This document shows positions 1 to 6,652 of a stretch of 8,229 nucleotides of DNA, in pieces. The translations under genes were made by a program, and so were the position numbers. The notes below the pieces were generated by a model. It was not told where the DNA came from. It did not search any database and worked only from the letters and a program-made list of their open reading frames with translations. The stretch comes from Endomicrobiia bacterium (GTDB taxonomy: Bacteria > Elusimicrobiota > Endomicrobiia > Endomicrobiales > Endomicrobiaceae). Within the stretch, counting starts at the first letter, position 1. Every line of letters starts with the position of its first letter. The DNA is taken from NCBI GenBank assembly GCA_025998355.1, contig BNVV01000057.1, positions 1-8,229 of the forward strand. Direction: 5' to 3'.

Positions 1-80
1 TCAAACGTCCCTTTCTTTACTCCCATTAATCGCCTAAACCCATTCCATCTGTTTCCGCACGCTTTCTTTTTCTGTTTCAT
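1..80 (-). CDS. 5' fragment of a possible IS5-like transposase, cut by the window edge
   Basis: An ORF opens with ATG at 80 on the minus strand and runs off the left edge after 26 codons. An in-frame stop lies at about 97-99, so this ATG is the first available start. The peptide begins with a lysine-rich stretch and continues FRRLMGVKKGTF. That pattern resembles the 'F+RLTGVxxxTFE' helix at the N-terminus of IS5/IS4-like DDE transposases; this is recalled family similarity, not a search result. The Shine-Dalgarno sequence is weak (AGAAG). It is on the same strand as the trp operon but separated from it by about 620 bases and a hairpin, so it is probably an independent mobile element or its relic. 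Catalytic residues would lie outside the window. It could also be a chance ORF or an unrelated small basic protein. Confidence 0.4.
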   Translation of the reverse strand, partial: MKQKKKACGNRWNGFRRLMGVKKGTF

Positions 81-89
81 AGTACTTCT

Positions 90-117
90 ATTGTACTTTT
101 ATATATTAGTTATGCAA
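90..117 (-). promoter_or_regulatory. Candidate promoter for the edge ORF
   Basis: On the minus strand TTGCAT (112-117) is followed after 16 bases by TACAAT (90-95), a fair match to a sigma-70-type promoter. The start it predicts, around position 83, would leave almost no leader before the ATG at 80. So either the transcript is nearly leaderless or the match is fortuitous in this A+T-rich DNA. TTATGCAA occurs twice nearby (110-117 and 139-146). Confidence 0.25.
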
Positions 118-264
118 GAGGTCTATTCTATTTTCATATTATGCAACCCGTTTATTGATTATATTTTAAGTTGACTACACAAATAAGAAACTTTAAAAGA
201 AGTTGACTAGCAAAGTACAAAACCTGAGGTAAAATTTGCGGTCAGCTTTTAATTATTTTCAGTA

Positions 265-302
265 AACAAACCTCCGCACAGCAAGATGTGCTGAGGTTTG
301 TT
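265..302 (-). terminator. Strong hairpin, candidate terminator of the trp operon
   Basis: A nearly perfect inverted repeat: outer arms of 10 bases (265-274 and 293-302), one C/T mismatch, inner arms GCACA/TGTGC (276-280 and 287-291) and a 6-base loop. On the minus strand the 3' arm is T-rich and runs into TTTACTG, and the 5' arm is correspondingly A-rich, as in many intrinsic terminators. The trailing T-run is short, so termination is plausible but not certain. It lies about 395 bases beyond the trpA stop and is the best hairpin between trpA and the edge ORF. Because it is symmetric it could also act on plus-strand transcripts or be a remnant of a mobile element. Confidence 0.5.
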
Positions 303-697
303 CCTAACTGGTTTAACGCTTTCCAAATAATAATGAGCTTTGTGGTAGTCTGTGCATTGTTAACTGGTGGATGATAACAATCGCATTTAAAGTTTAGAAA
401 ACAAAAGAAGCTTGAAAATAATACTAAAATTTTTTTCCAGCACCTTTTTATTCTTTTTCAAACTATCTTACTCTTGTGTTTTTAGTTTTTATGTTTACAA
501 TGTCACTTTTCGAAATTTGGAATGTTGCAACAAGTCATAGCTTTACCATTATGGATATTGGCTGTATATATAGGATATAGACTTGTGATAAGAAAAAGCA
601 CATTTGCCCAACAGACAGGAAACTAGAGTAGACATGTGAATAACAATTGATAATTTATAACGTATTTCTTAAATAAGATACAAGGAGATACAGGCCA
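303..697. other. Region downstream of trpA with no convincing gene
   Basis: A+T-rich sequence with frequent stops in the frames I read. The longest item of note is a 34-codon plus-strand ORF (522-626) with a hydrophobic centre (ALPLWILAVYIGY) but no good Shine-Dalgarno sequence; I do not call it. A 6-base inverted repeat TTGTTA/TAACAA lies at 357-362 and 375-380. AGATAC is repeated at 677-682 and 687-692 next to the trpA stop. No tRNA-like or CRISPR-like structure is visible. It may be decayed sequence related to the mobile-element remnants on either side. Confidence 0.6.
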
Positions 698-1477
698 CTA
701 TAAATTGCTGTGTATAGCTTTTTTAATTTCAGAAGTATAATCTGCTAGTTTTGCTGCTGCATTATCCTTATACTGTTCTATTATTTTTACAACAGCGCTG
801 CCTATTATTATACCGTCTGTGTATTTTGTAATCTCTTTTGCCTGAGAAGTGTTTGAAATACCAAAACCAACGGCAACCGGAACATCTGTAACTTTTTTTA
901 TTTCAGCCACCAAAGATTTAATGTTTGTAGTTATTTTGTTTCTTATGCCTGTAACGCCAAGCGATGAAACAAGATATACAAAACCTTGCGCTTGTGCTGC
1001 TAAAACAGATATTCTTTCTTTGGAAATTGGAGCTATTAAAGTAACAGTTGTTACGGCGTATTTTTCTGCGAAGCATTTAATTTCTTCTTGCTCTTCAAAA
1101 GGCATATCTGGGACAATTATTCCGTCTACTCCTACTTCCTTACATCTTCTAAAAAAATTATCATAACCATAAAAAAACATGGGGTTTAAATATGTCATAA
1201 AAACTAAAGGAATATCAGATTTTTTTCTAACATTTACAACTGCGCCAAAAATATCGTCTAAATTTATATTTTTAGATAGCGCTCTTTCCATGGCGTTTTG
1301 TATTGTTTCCCCTTCCGCAACTGGGTCTGAAAATGGAATACCTATCTCTATTAAATCAGCTCCATTTTTTGCCATAGCTAAGATATATTTTTCAGTTTTT
1401 AAAATATCAGGGTCGCCAGCAGTAAGATATGTTATTAAAGCTTTATTGTTTTTAAATATTTCGGTTATTCTATTCAT
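698..1477 (-). CDS. trpA: Tryptophan synthase alpha chain
   Basis: Cleaves indole-3-glycerol phosphate to indole and glyceraldehyde-3-phosphate; indole is channelled to TrpB in the cytoplasmic alpha2-beta2 complex. 259 residues from the ATG at 1477, normal for the family and a TIM barrel. Visible motifs: ITYLTAGDPD (15-24), the active-site loop IEIGIPFSDPVAEG (43-56) with catalytic Glu44, LVSSLGVTG and VGFGIS phosphate-loop regions, and GSAVV near the C-terminus. I chose ATG 1477 because it starts the conserved MNRITEIF and has AGGAG 10 bases upstream; an ATG 16 codons earlier (1525) adds a non-conserved tail that includes the Shine-Dalgarno region. Oddities: the residue matching Salmonella Asp60 is Glu55, and the gene is separated from trpB by 980 bases holding an IS110 relic. 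The frame is intact, so it is probably functional. It ends in TAG. Confidence 0.95.
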   Translation of the reverse strand: MNRITEIFKNNKALITYLTAGDPDILKTEKYILAMAKNGADLIEIGIPFSDPVAEGETIQNAMERALSKNINLDDIFGAVVNVRKKSDIPLVFMTYLNPMFFYGYDNFFRRCKEVGVDGIIVPDMPFEEQEEIKCFAEKYAVTTVTLIAPISKERISVLAAQAQGFVYLVSSLGVTGIRNKITTNIKSLVAEIKKVTDVPVAVGFGISNTSQAKEITKYTDGIIIGSAVVKIIEQYKDNAAAKLADYTSEIKKAIHSNL

Positions 1478-1500
1478 TTTAATATAACTCCTGATATAAT

Positions 1501-1523
1501 GTTCACTGTTACATACAGTAAAC
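1501..1523. repeat. Inverted repeat just upstream of the trpA ribosome binding site
   Basis: Nine-base arms GTTCACTGT (1501-1509) and ACAGTAAAC (1515-1523) around a 5-base loop; all positions pair if one G-U wobble is allowed. On the trpA-sense strand the hairpin ends about 10 bases before the AGGAG of trpA. It may be part of the relic element's end, an RNA processing or stabilising hairpin for the 3' trp message, or chance. It has no T-run on the minus strand, so it is not a terminator for the operon. Confidence 0.4.
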
Positions 1524-1532
1524 AAGTTAGTA

Positions 1533-1567
1533 GTAGCTGTGGGCTTTCTCTTTTGCTACTTTTTTTT
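1533..1567 (+). terminator. Weak terminator-like hairpin reading toward the IS relic
   Basis: GTAGC (1533-1537) pairs with GCTAC (1555-1559) around a 17-base loop and is followed by eight T (1560-1567) on the plus strand. The five-base stem is short and the loop long, so this is a weak candidate. In the opposite, trp-sense direction the T-run precedes the hairpin, so it would not stop the operon transcript. It could have shielded the element from plus-strand read-through. Confidence 0.2.
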
Positions 1568-1830
1568 CTTTGTCAATTGCATAACTCTAATATCTTCTAC
1601 AATTTATAGGGCTTTTTAGTCCCTGTCAGCAGGATTGACGATTTTCTTCTCCTTATGTTGCTATAACAACACCATTCTACAAAGACTATCGCTTCCTGCT
1701 TGCTTGACCTGAAAACATTTATTAGTGTTATGGGACTTTTTCTTTCCTTTAACCACCATTTATTCTTTCAGGCTACGTTTGGTCAAGCTTTTTTTGGGTA
1801 CCCACTGACCTATATCTTTTTCTCAAAAAA

Positions 1831-2247
1831 ATGAGCCTTTCTGTTTTATTTAGCTATTGATCTTGCATCCAAGCTTTGCCATGTTTGTTAAATTGATGAT
1901 TCCAGGCACGACCTTTGCCATACTTTTTCCATTGAAAACAATCTCTTGTGGTGTTAACAAATTATCCTCTGTGATCAACAAACTCTCTATTTCTCCATCT
2001 GATATTATCGCTGATCTTAAAGCTTCAAATAACTTTTGGGAAAGTATCTGTCTTCTTATCTCATAAAGGCTTCAAAACTGTCCTCCTTAATCCTTTTTAT
2101 GTCAATAAATTCCGTCAAGCTACCCACTTTAAAGCTAAAACTTATGATATTGATACCCTTGTATCGCCAAACTACTACGCACAAACAAATACGACTCTTG
2201 CCTCATCCCTTGTGACAATCGTCCTTTCTATTTGTGAACTTGGTTAA
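1831..2247 (+). pseudogene. IS110-family transposase, N-terminal DEDD domain remnant with frameshifts
   Basis: Three plus-strand frames join into one recognisable N-terminal domain. Frame one (from about 1853) reads AIDLASKLCHVC, a stop at 1889-1891, then IDDSRHDLCHTFSIENNL. After a +1 shift near 1946 the next frame reads CGVNKLSSVINKLS, then SPSDIIADLKASNNFW. After another shift near 2058 the last frame reads HKGFKTVLLNPFYVNKF and RQATHFKAKTYDIDTLV, and stops at 2245-2247. The order matches the IS110 RuvC-like domain: an 'IDxA' strand, a 'GLExTGxYW' segment, 'GFxVxLxNPxxVKxF' and 'KTDxIDA'. ATG 1831 (MSLSVLF) is a plausible original start, needing one more shift to join. The catalytic Glu is Lys (2019-2021) and the first Asp of KTDxIDA is Tyr (2143-2145), while the first Asp (1859-1861) and last Asp (2152-2154) remain. 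The C-terminal serine-bearing domain is absent. Non-functional, oriented against the trp genes. Confidence 0.85.
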
Positions 2248-2370
2248 GCTTTGCTTATCTTTTGTCCAAAACAAAAAACTATTAAACGCCAAGTCTTTGC
2301 TCATCTTTGTCTAATATTTTCCAAATATTGCTTACTGCCCTTAGAAATCCTTTCTCCCTTTCCTTATCTC

Positions 2371-2426
2371 TTTTGTTCTTTGACTTCTTTTCTTTCTTTT
2401 TTGTTCTTTGACTACTTTTCTTTCTT
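2371..2426. repeat. Two tandem copies of a 28-base pyrimidine-rich unit
   Basis: Units 2371-2398 and 2399-2426 are adjacent and match at 27 of 28 positions; the only difference is T versus A at unit position 16. Each contains TTTTGTTCTTTGACT. They sit within a pyrimidine-rich tract (about 2340-2457) that would be a G/A-rich segment of the trp mRNA directly after trpB. Probably arisen by slippage or duplication in the decaying insertion; a role is not apparent. Confidence 0.85.
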
Positions 2427-2428
2427 TC

Positions 2429-2450
2429 TTCTTACCTACTTCTTACCTAT
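2429..2450. repeat. Two tandem copies of an 11-base unit
   Basis: TTCTTACCTAC (2429-2439) is followed directly by TTCTTACCTAT (2440-2450), 10 of 11 identical. It continues the repetitive pyrimidine tract and ends eight bases before the trpB stop codon on this coordinate axis. Confidence 0.75.
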
Positions 2451-2457
2451 TACAATA

Positions 2458-3633
2458 TTATAGGATGTTTTTATAATCTGCCATCATTGCAACGTCTTTG
2501 TCACCTCTGCCTGAAATACAAACAACTACTATTTCATCTTTTGACATTTTTGGAGCAAGCTGCATTGCATAATACATTGCATGCGCAGATTCTATTGCCG
2601 GAATAATTCCTTCAGTTTTTGATAAAAATTCAAAAGATTCAATCGCTTCTTTATCAGTCACTGAAATATATTCAGCTCTTTTTGTGTCATGCAGATAAGC
2701 ATGCTCAGGACCTATTCCTGGATAATCCAGACCTGCTGAAATTGAATATACAGGAGCAATTTGTCCATTTTTAGTTTGGCAAAAATACGATTTCATCCCG
2801 TGGAATATACCAATTTTGCCTTTAGCAATAGTGGCCGCTGTTTCAGGAGTATCGACGCCTTTTCCTGCAGCTTCGCAGCCTATAAGTTTAACTTCTTTAT
2901 CATTTATAAAATTATAAAAAGCACCTATCGAGTTTGAACCGCCTCCAACACAAGCAATAACAGCAGACGGCAGTTTTGATTCTTTTTCAAACAACTGTTC
3001 TTTTATTTCTTTACTTATGACGCTTTGAAAATCTCTTACAATTTCTGGATAAGGATAAGGCCCCATTGAAGAACCTAAAACATAAAAAGTATCGTCAATC
3101 CTACTGCTCCATTCTCTCATTGTTTGGCTTACAGCATCTTTTAAAGTTTTTGTACCGGTTTTGACAAAGTTTACTTTAGCGCCCAATAGCTGCATTCTAA
3201 AAACATTTAAAGCCTGCCGTTCAATATCTTTTTGTCCCATAAAAATTTCGCATTCCATATTAAACAAAGCGGCAGCAGTAGCTGTTGCAACTCCGTGCTG
3301 GCCAGCACCTGTTTCTGCTATAATCCTGGTTTTGTGCATTTTTTTTGCAAGTAAAGTCTGCCCTAAAACATTATTTATTTTATGAGACCCTGTGTGATTT
3401 AAATCTTCTCTTTTTAAATATATTTTTGCTCCACCAAGTTTTTCTGTAGCATTTTTAGCAAAATACAATCTTGACGGCCTACCTGCATATTCACTAAGCA
3501 AATATTTAAGCTCATCATTAAATTGCTTATCATTTTTAAAATGGTTGTATGCCGTTTCTAATTCATTTACAGCATTCATAAGAGTCTCAGGTATAAATTG
3601 ACCTCCATATATTCCAAATTTTCCTTTTGACAT
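2458..3633 (-). CDS. trpB: Tryptophan synthase beta chain
   Basis: PLP enzyme that condenses indole, channelled from TrpA, with L-serine to give L-tryptophan. 391 residues, typical of the TrpB1 type that pairs with TrpA. Visible: [15 protein letters not shown] at the N-terminus, PLP-binding Lys85 in HTGSHKINN, catalytic Glu107 in [14 protein letters not shown], the PLP-phosphate loop GGGSNSIG (230-237), [16 protein letters not shown] (299-314) and the pyridine-nitrogen-binding Ser in SGRGDKD (374-380). One small deviation is GPYPYP (191-196), where GPHPYP is usual. The ATG overlaps the trpF stop (TAATG) and has AGGAG 8 bases upstream inside trpF, so translation of the two is probably coupled. 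The C-terminus is complete with TAA at 2458-2460. Immediately downstream lies the IS110 relic rather than trpA. Confidence 0.97.
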   Translation of the reverse strand: MSKGKFGIYGGQFIPETLMNAVNELETAYNHFKNDKQFNDELKYLLSEYAGRPSRLYFAKNATEKLGGAKIYLKREDLNHTGSHKINNVLGQTLLAKKMHKTRIIAETGAGQHGVATATAAALFNMECEIFMGQKDIERQALNVFRMQLLGAKVNFVKTGTKTLKDAVSQTMREWSSRIDDTFYVLGSSMGPYPYPEIVRDFQSVISKEIKEQLFEKESKLPSAVIACVGGGSNSIGAFYNFINDKEVKLIGCEAAGKGVDTPETAATIAKGKIGIFHGMKSYFCQTKNGQIAPVYSISAGLDYPGIGPEHAYLHDTKRAEYISVTDKEAIESFEFLSKTEGIIPAIESAHAMYYAMQLAPKMSKDEIVVVCISGRGDKDVAMMADYKNIL

Positions 3634-4259
3634 TATATTGTCTCCTGTTTTGTATTAGAATATTTTCTAACAATCTGTATTATTTCTTTTATCTTGTTCA
3701 AATCTTTTATTCCATCAGTTTCAACACCACTGCTTAAATCAATGCAATAAGGTTTTAGTTCTGTTAATGCTTTTTCTATATTGTCCTTATTTAAACCACC
3801 TGCAAGAAAAAATGGTTGTTTGTATTGCCTAATCAAGCTCCAATCAAAAACTTTCCCACAACCTCCATATTCAAAATCGTTGTGCATATCAAAAAGAGTA
3901 AAATCGGCTTTTGTTTTAATATCACGTATCTTTTCTTTAACTCTAACAACTTTTATAATAGGTTGTTTTACTTTTTCTTTTAATTTAGATACATAAAGTT
4001 CGTCTTCATCACCGTGAAGCTGCACTAAATCAATAATACAATCTCTACATAAGTTCAAAATATTATCTACATCTATATTTACAAATACTCCAACCGTTTG
4101 AATTTCTTTATTAAGCAAGGATTTCAATTTTGTAGCAGTATTAAAGTCTATCTTTCTTTTTTCTCCTGCAAACACAAATCCTATATAATCAGGTTTTGCA
4201 ATATTTACAAAACCTATGTCTTCTTCTCTTTTAAGACCGCATATTTTTATTTTTGTCAT
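3633..4259 (-). CDS. trpF: Phosphoribosylanthranilate isomerase
   Basis: Catalyses the Amadori rearrangement of N-(5'-phosphoribosyl)anthranilate to the 1-deoxyribulose phosphate that TrpC uses. 208 residues, a monofunctional TIM-barrel enzyme of normal length and not fused to TrpC. Visible: KIKICGLK at the N-terminus with the catalytic base Cys7, VQLHGDE (79-85), the likely catalytic acid Asp124 in [13 protein letters not shown] (132-140), the phosphate loop [10 protein letters not shown] (151-160) and IDLSSGVE (173-180). The start ATG lies 8 bases after the trpC stop; the upstream sequence (ATAGAAAA) gives only a weak Shine-Dalgarno match, so translation may depend on coupling to trpC. The TAA stop shares one base with the trpB ATG. 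Confidence 0.96.
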   Translation of the reverse strand: MTKIKICGLKREEDIGFVNIAKPDYIGFVFAGEKRKIDFNTATKLKSLLNKEIQTVGVFVNIDVDNILNLCRDCIIDLVQLHGDEDELYVSKLKEKVKQPIIKVVRVKEKIRDIKTKADFTLFDMHNDFEYGGCGKVFDWSLIRQYKQPFFLAGGLNKDNIEKALTELKPYCIDLSSGVETDGIKDLNKIKEIIQIVRKYSNTKQETI

Positions 4260-4267
4260 TTTTCTAT

Positions 4268-5041
4268 TTAAGACATTAGCTCTTTAAGTTTTAAGTTAAT
4301 ATTGTTGCTTCTTATCAATTCTTCGCCTATCAAAACAGCATTAATATTGTTTGCTTTTAGTATGTCTATGTGTTCTTTTGTTTTAATGCCACTTTCTGAA
4401 ACAAAAATTTTATCATCAGGAACAAGTTTGCGAAGTTTTATACTATTATTAAAATTCACTTCAAAGTTTTTGAGATTCCTATTATTTACCCCTATTATTT
4501 TAGCGCCAATATTTAATGACGTTTCAATTTCTCTCTCGTCATGAACTTCAACAAGACAAGATAATCCAAGACTATTTGCTATTTCAAAAAAATCTTTTAA
4601 AACTTCTTTGTCTAAAATAGTACATATTAAAAGAATTGCATCTGCTCCTATAATTTTGGATTCATATATCTGATAAGAATCTATTATAAAATCTTTACGC
4701 AAAACAGAAACGCTAACAATATCTTTTATTTCTCTAAGATAATCTTTATTTCCAAGAAAAAAATCAGGCTCGGTAATAACAGAAATTGCAGCGGCTCCGG
4801 ATTTTTGGTATTCCAAAGCAATTTCCTTGTAATTGAAACTATCTGAAATTAACCCTTTTGAAGGAGATGCTTTCTTTATCTCGCAAATAAAGTTTATGCC
4901 GGGTTTTGACAATGCTTTTTCAAATTTATAACACGACGACCGTGCAATACTCGCTTCTTTTTTTATCGTATCAAAGGATTTTTTACTTTTCTCTTTATCT
5001 ACTCTTATTCTTGTAGCATCAACTATTTTATCTAAAATCAT
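4268..5041 (-). CDS. trpC: Indole-3-glycerol phosphate synthase
   Basis: Decarboxylating ring closure that yields indole-3-glycerol phosphate, the substrate of TrpA. 257 residues, a standalone TIM barrel. The catalytic set expected from the family is all visible: Glu54 and Lys56 in EIKKASPSKG (54-63), Lys116 in VLRKDF, Glu165 in LVEVH, Asn186 in GVNNRNL and Ser217 in VSESGIK. The N-terminal helix MILDKIVDATRIRV is also typical, as is the LIGEELIR phosphate-binding end. ATG 5041 lies 9 bases after the trpD stop with GAGG five bases upstream. No sign of damage. Confidence 0.96.
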   Translation of the reverse strand: MILDKIVDATRIRVDKEKSKKSFDTIKKEASIARSSCYKFEKALSKPGINFICEIKKASPSKGLISDSFNYKEIALEYQKSGAAAISVITEPDFFLGNKDYLREIKDIVSVSVLRKDFIIDSYQIYESKIIGADAILLICTILDKEVLKDFFEIANSLGLSCLVEVHDEREIETSLNIGAKIIGVNNRNLKNFEVNFNNSIKLRKLVPDDKIFVSESGIKTKEHIDILKANNINAVLIGEELIRSNNINLKLKELMS

Positions 5042-5050
5042 ATAAACCTC

Positions 5051-6064
5051 TTAATTAAAACTATTGGATACTTCAATAAAATCATTTAATTTATTTAAAG
5101 CTTTTTTGCTGTCTATCATATCTTGTGCAATTTTTATACATTCTCTTAGAGTCGTATTGTCATAAAACATATACAAGCATGCAGCAGAGTTTAAAACAAC
5201 TATATCTCTCTTTGCTCCACTCTTACCATTTAACATGCTTAGTGCAATTTCTTTGTTTTCTTTAGGTGAGCCTCCTATAAGCTCAGACAATTTGCACCTT
5301 TTTAGTCCAAATTGTTCAGGAGTAATAAAAAAACTGTTTATTTTGCCGTCGTTTACTTCGCAAACTAGTGTGGTGTCAGACAAAGTAACTTCGTCAAGTC
5401 CGTCGTGTCCATGAACAACCATTGCTCTTTTTACGCCAAGATTTACAAGCACATTAGCTATAGGCTCAACAAGATTTTCATCGTATACGCCTATAAGTTC
5501 ATAATTTGCTCTAGCAGGGTTTGCCAAAGGCCCTAAAATGTTAAATATTGTTCTTATGCCTAGTTCTTTTCTGACCTTAGAAACATATTTCATTGACGAA
5601 TGAAATATCTGCGCCATTAAAAAACATATTCCTATTTTCTCTAGCACTATTTCGCATTCATTAGGTGTAAGCATTATGTTTACACCTAATGCTTCAAAAA
5701 AATCCGCGCTACCGCATTTGCTAGATACACTTCTGTTGCCGTGCTTTGCAACTGAAACTCCTGCTGCTGCAATTACCAGAGATGATATTGATGATATATT
5801 AAACGTTGCAAGTTCGTCCCCTCCTGTGCCTACAATATCAAGCACGTCAAATTTAGGGTTTAACTTTTGACATTTCTCTCTCATAACCATTGCACAAGCT
5901 GTTATTTCTTCTATTGTTTCGCCTTTAAGTCTTAACGCGGTAAGAAAAGACGCAATTTGGGCATCCGTCGTAACACCGTCCATTATCTCGTTCATAACTT
6001 GTTTTGTTTTATCTATTGTAAGATTTTGTTTGTTTACTATTTCATATATTGCTTCTGTAATCAT
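5051..6064 (-). CDS. trpD: Anthranilate phosphoribosyltransferase
   Basis: Transfers the phosphoribosyl group from PRPP to anthranilate. 337 residues from ATG 6064, a standalone enzyme not fused to TrpG. Visible motifs: the PRPP-binding loop DIVGTGGDELATFNIS (76-91), KHGNRSVSS (107-115) followed by CGSADFFEALG (117-127), and ILGPLANPA, each characteristic of TrpD. I chose ATG 6064 because AGAGG lies five bases upstream and MITEAIYEIV is the conserved start; a TTG six codons earlier (6082) would give a slightly longer form without a comparable ribosome binding site. The gap to the trpG stop is 21 bases, and the gap to trpC is 9. Confidence 0.96.
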   Translation of the reverse strand: MITEAIYEIVNKQNLTIDKTKQVMNEIMDGVTTDAQIASFLTALRLKGETIEEITACAMVMREKCQKLNPKFDVLDIVGTGGDELATFNISSISSLVIAAAGVSVAKHGNRSVSSKCGSADFFEALGVNIMLTPNECEIVLEKIGICFLMAQIFHSSMKYVSKVRKELGIRTIFNILGPLANPARANYELIGVYDENLVEPIANVLVNLGVKRAMVVHGHDGLDEVTLSDTTLVCEVNDGKINSFFITPEQFGLKRCKLSELIGGSPKENKEIALSMLNGKSGAKRDIVVLNSAACLYMFYDNTTLRECIKIAQDMIDSKKALNKLNDFIEVSNSFN

Positions 6065-6085
6065 ACTAACCTCTATTTTCAAATT

Positions 6086-6652
6086 TTATAACTTAATAAA
6101 ATTTTCAATTATTTTTATTCCGTTTTTTGTAAGTATTGACTCCGGGTGAAACTGAACTCCATAAATATTAAAATCTTTATGTTTTATGCCCATAACTTGG
6201 GATTGTTCATCTTCAGCTATTACAAGCAATTCTTCTGTGATAGTAGCTCTATCTACAATAAGCGAATGGTATCTTGCAGCTGTAATAACAGGAGAAAGTC
6301 CTTTAAAAATAGGACTACCGTTAGCAATATGGATATCGCTTGTTTTGCCATGCATTAGTTTTTTTGCATATACAATTTTTGCTCCAAAAACTTCGCATAT
6401 AGCTTGATGTCCTAAACAAACTCCAAGTATAGGAACCTTCCCTTTAAAATATTTAATTGCTTCTTCACATATACCAGCAGCGTTTGGTCTTCCGGGGCCC
6501 GGGGATATTACTAAATGTGTAAATTGCAAATTATCTATTTCCTTAACTGCCATTTCGTCATTTTTTATGACTTTAACATCTTTATTTATAGTTCCAATAT
6601 ATTGGTAGAGGTTATAAGAAAAGCTGTCATAATTATCTATAATTAAAATCAT
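6086..6652 (-). CDS. trpG: Anthranilate synthase component II, glutamine amidotransferase
   Basis: Hydrolyses glutamine and passes ammonia to TrpE for anthranilate synthesis. 188 residues, a class I amidotransferase. Visible: MILIIDNYDSFSYNLYQY at the start, the oxyanion strand VISPGPGRP (48-56), nucleophile elbow GVCLGHQ (77-83) with Cys79, and the His169/Glu171 pair in VQFHPES (166-172), so the catalytic triad is complete. ATG 6652 is preferred over an upstream in-frame start (6712) because it begins the conserved motif, and because ATGA here overlaps the trpE stop with AGAGGA just upstream, a standard coupling arrangement for equimolar subunits. The protein might also serve para-aminobenzoate synthase if no separate pabA exists; the window cannot show this. 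Confidence 0.96.
   Translation of the reverse strand: MILIIDNYDSFSYNLYQYIGTINKDVKVIKNDEMAVKEIDNLQFTHLVISPGPGRPNAAGICEEAIKYFKGKVPILGVCLGHQAICEVFGAKIVYAKKLMHGKTSDIHIANGSPIFKGLSPVITAARYHSLIVDRATITEELLVIAEDEQSQVMGIKHKDFNIYGVQFHPESILTKNGIKIIENFIKL

Larger units (their letters stand above)
1492..2457 (+). mobile_element. Degenerate IS110-family insertion sequence between trpB and trpA
   Basis: This 966-base stretch interrupts an otherwise tightly packed operon and contains a broken IS110-family transposase in the opposite orientation (1831-2247). IS110 elements lack conventional terminal inverted repeats and target duplications, so the limits given are simply those of the gap between the trpB stop and the trpA ribosome binding site; the true ends are not visible. 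Upstream of the transposase relic, 1530-1810 is rich in small hairpins, where members of the IS110 group encode their bridge RNA. Downstream, 2248-2340 shows no clear protein similarity and the C-terminal half of the transposase is missing, and 2340-2457 is pyrimidine-rich with tandem repeats. The element is dead, but its residue lengthens the trp message between trpB and trpA. Confidence 0.7.

Noticed and set aside
168..209. AAGTTGACTA repeated at 168-177 and 200-209 as tandem promoters or operator sites
   Set aside because: Only 10 bases shared, and neither TTGACT has a good -10 at proper spacing; most likely chance or small relic repeat.
522..626. Plus-strand 34-codon ORF with a hydrophobic stretch downstream of trpA
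   Set aside because: No recognisable family and no convincing Shine-Dalgarno sequence, in an A+T-rich region where short hydrophobic ORFs arise easily. It could be a fragment of a decayed membrane protein, but nothing supports expression.
1478..1525. Extended N-terminus for TrpA (16 extra residues)
   Set aside because: It would translate the hairpin and the Shine-Dalgarno sequence; the conserved protein begins at 1477.
1571..1576. Perfect TTGACA on the minus strand upstream of trpA, as a promoter for trpA
   Set aside because: No acceptable -10 hexamer lies 16-18 bases downstream; the area is AAAAGAGA-like.
2251..2463. Plus-strand open frame with a phenylalanine/leucine-rich translation between the relic and trpB
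   Set aside because: The composition is a by-product of the pyrimidine-rich tandem repeats; it starts after the transposase remnant's stop, lacks a ribosome binding site and overlaps the trpB stop.
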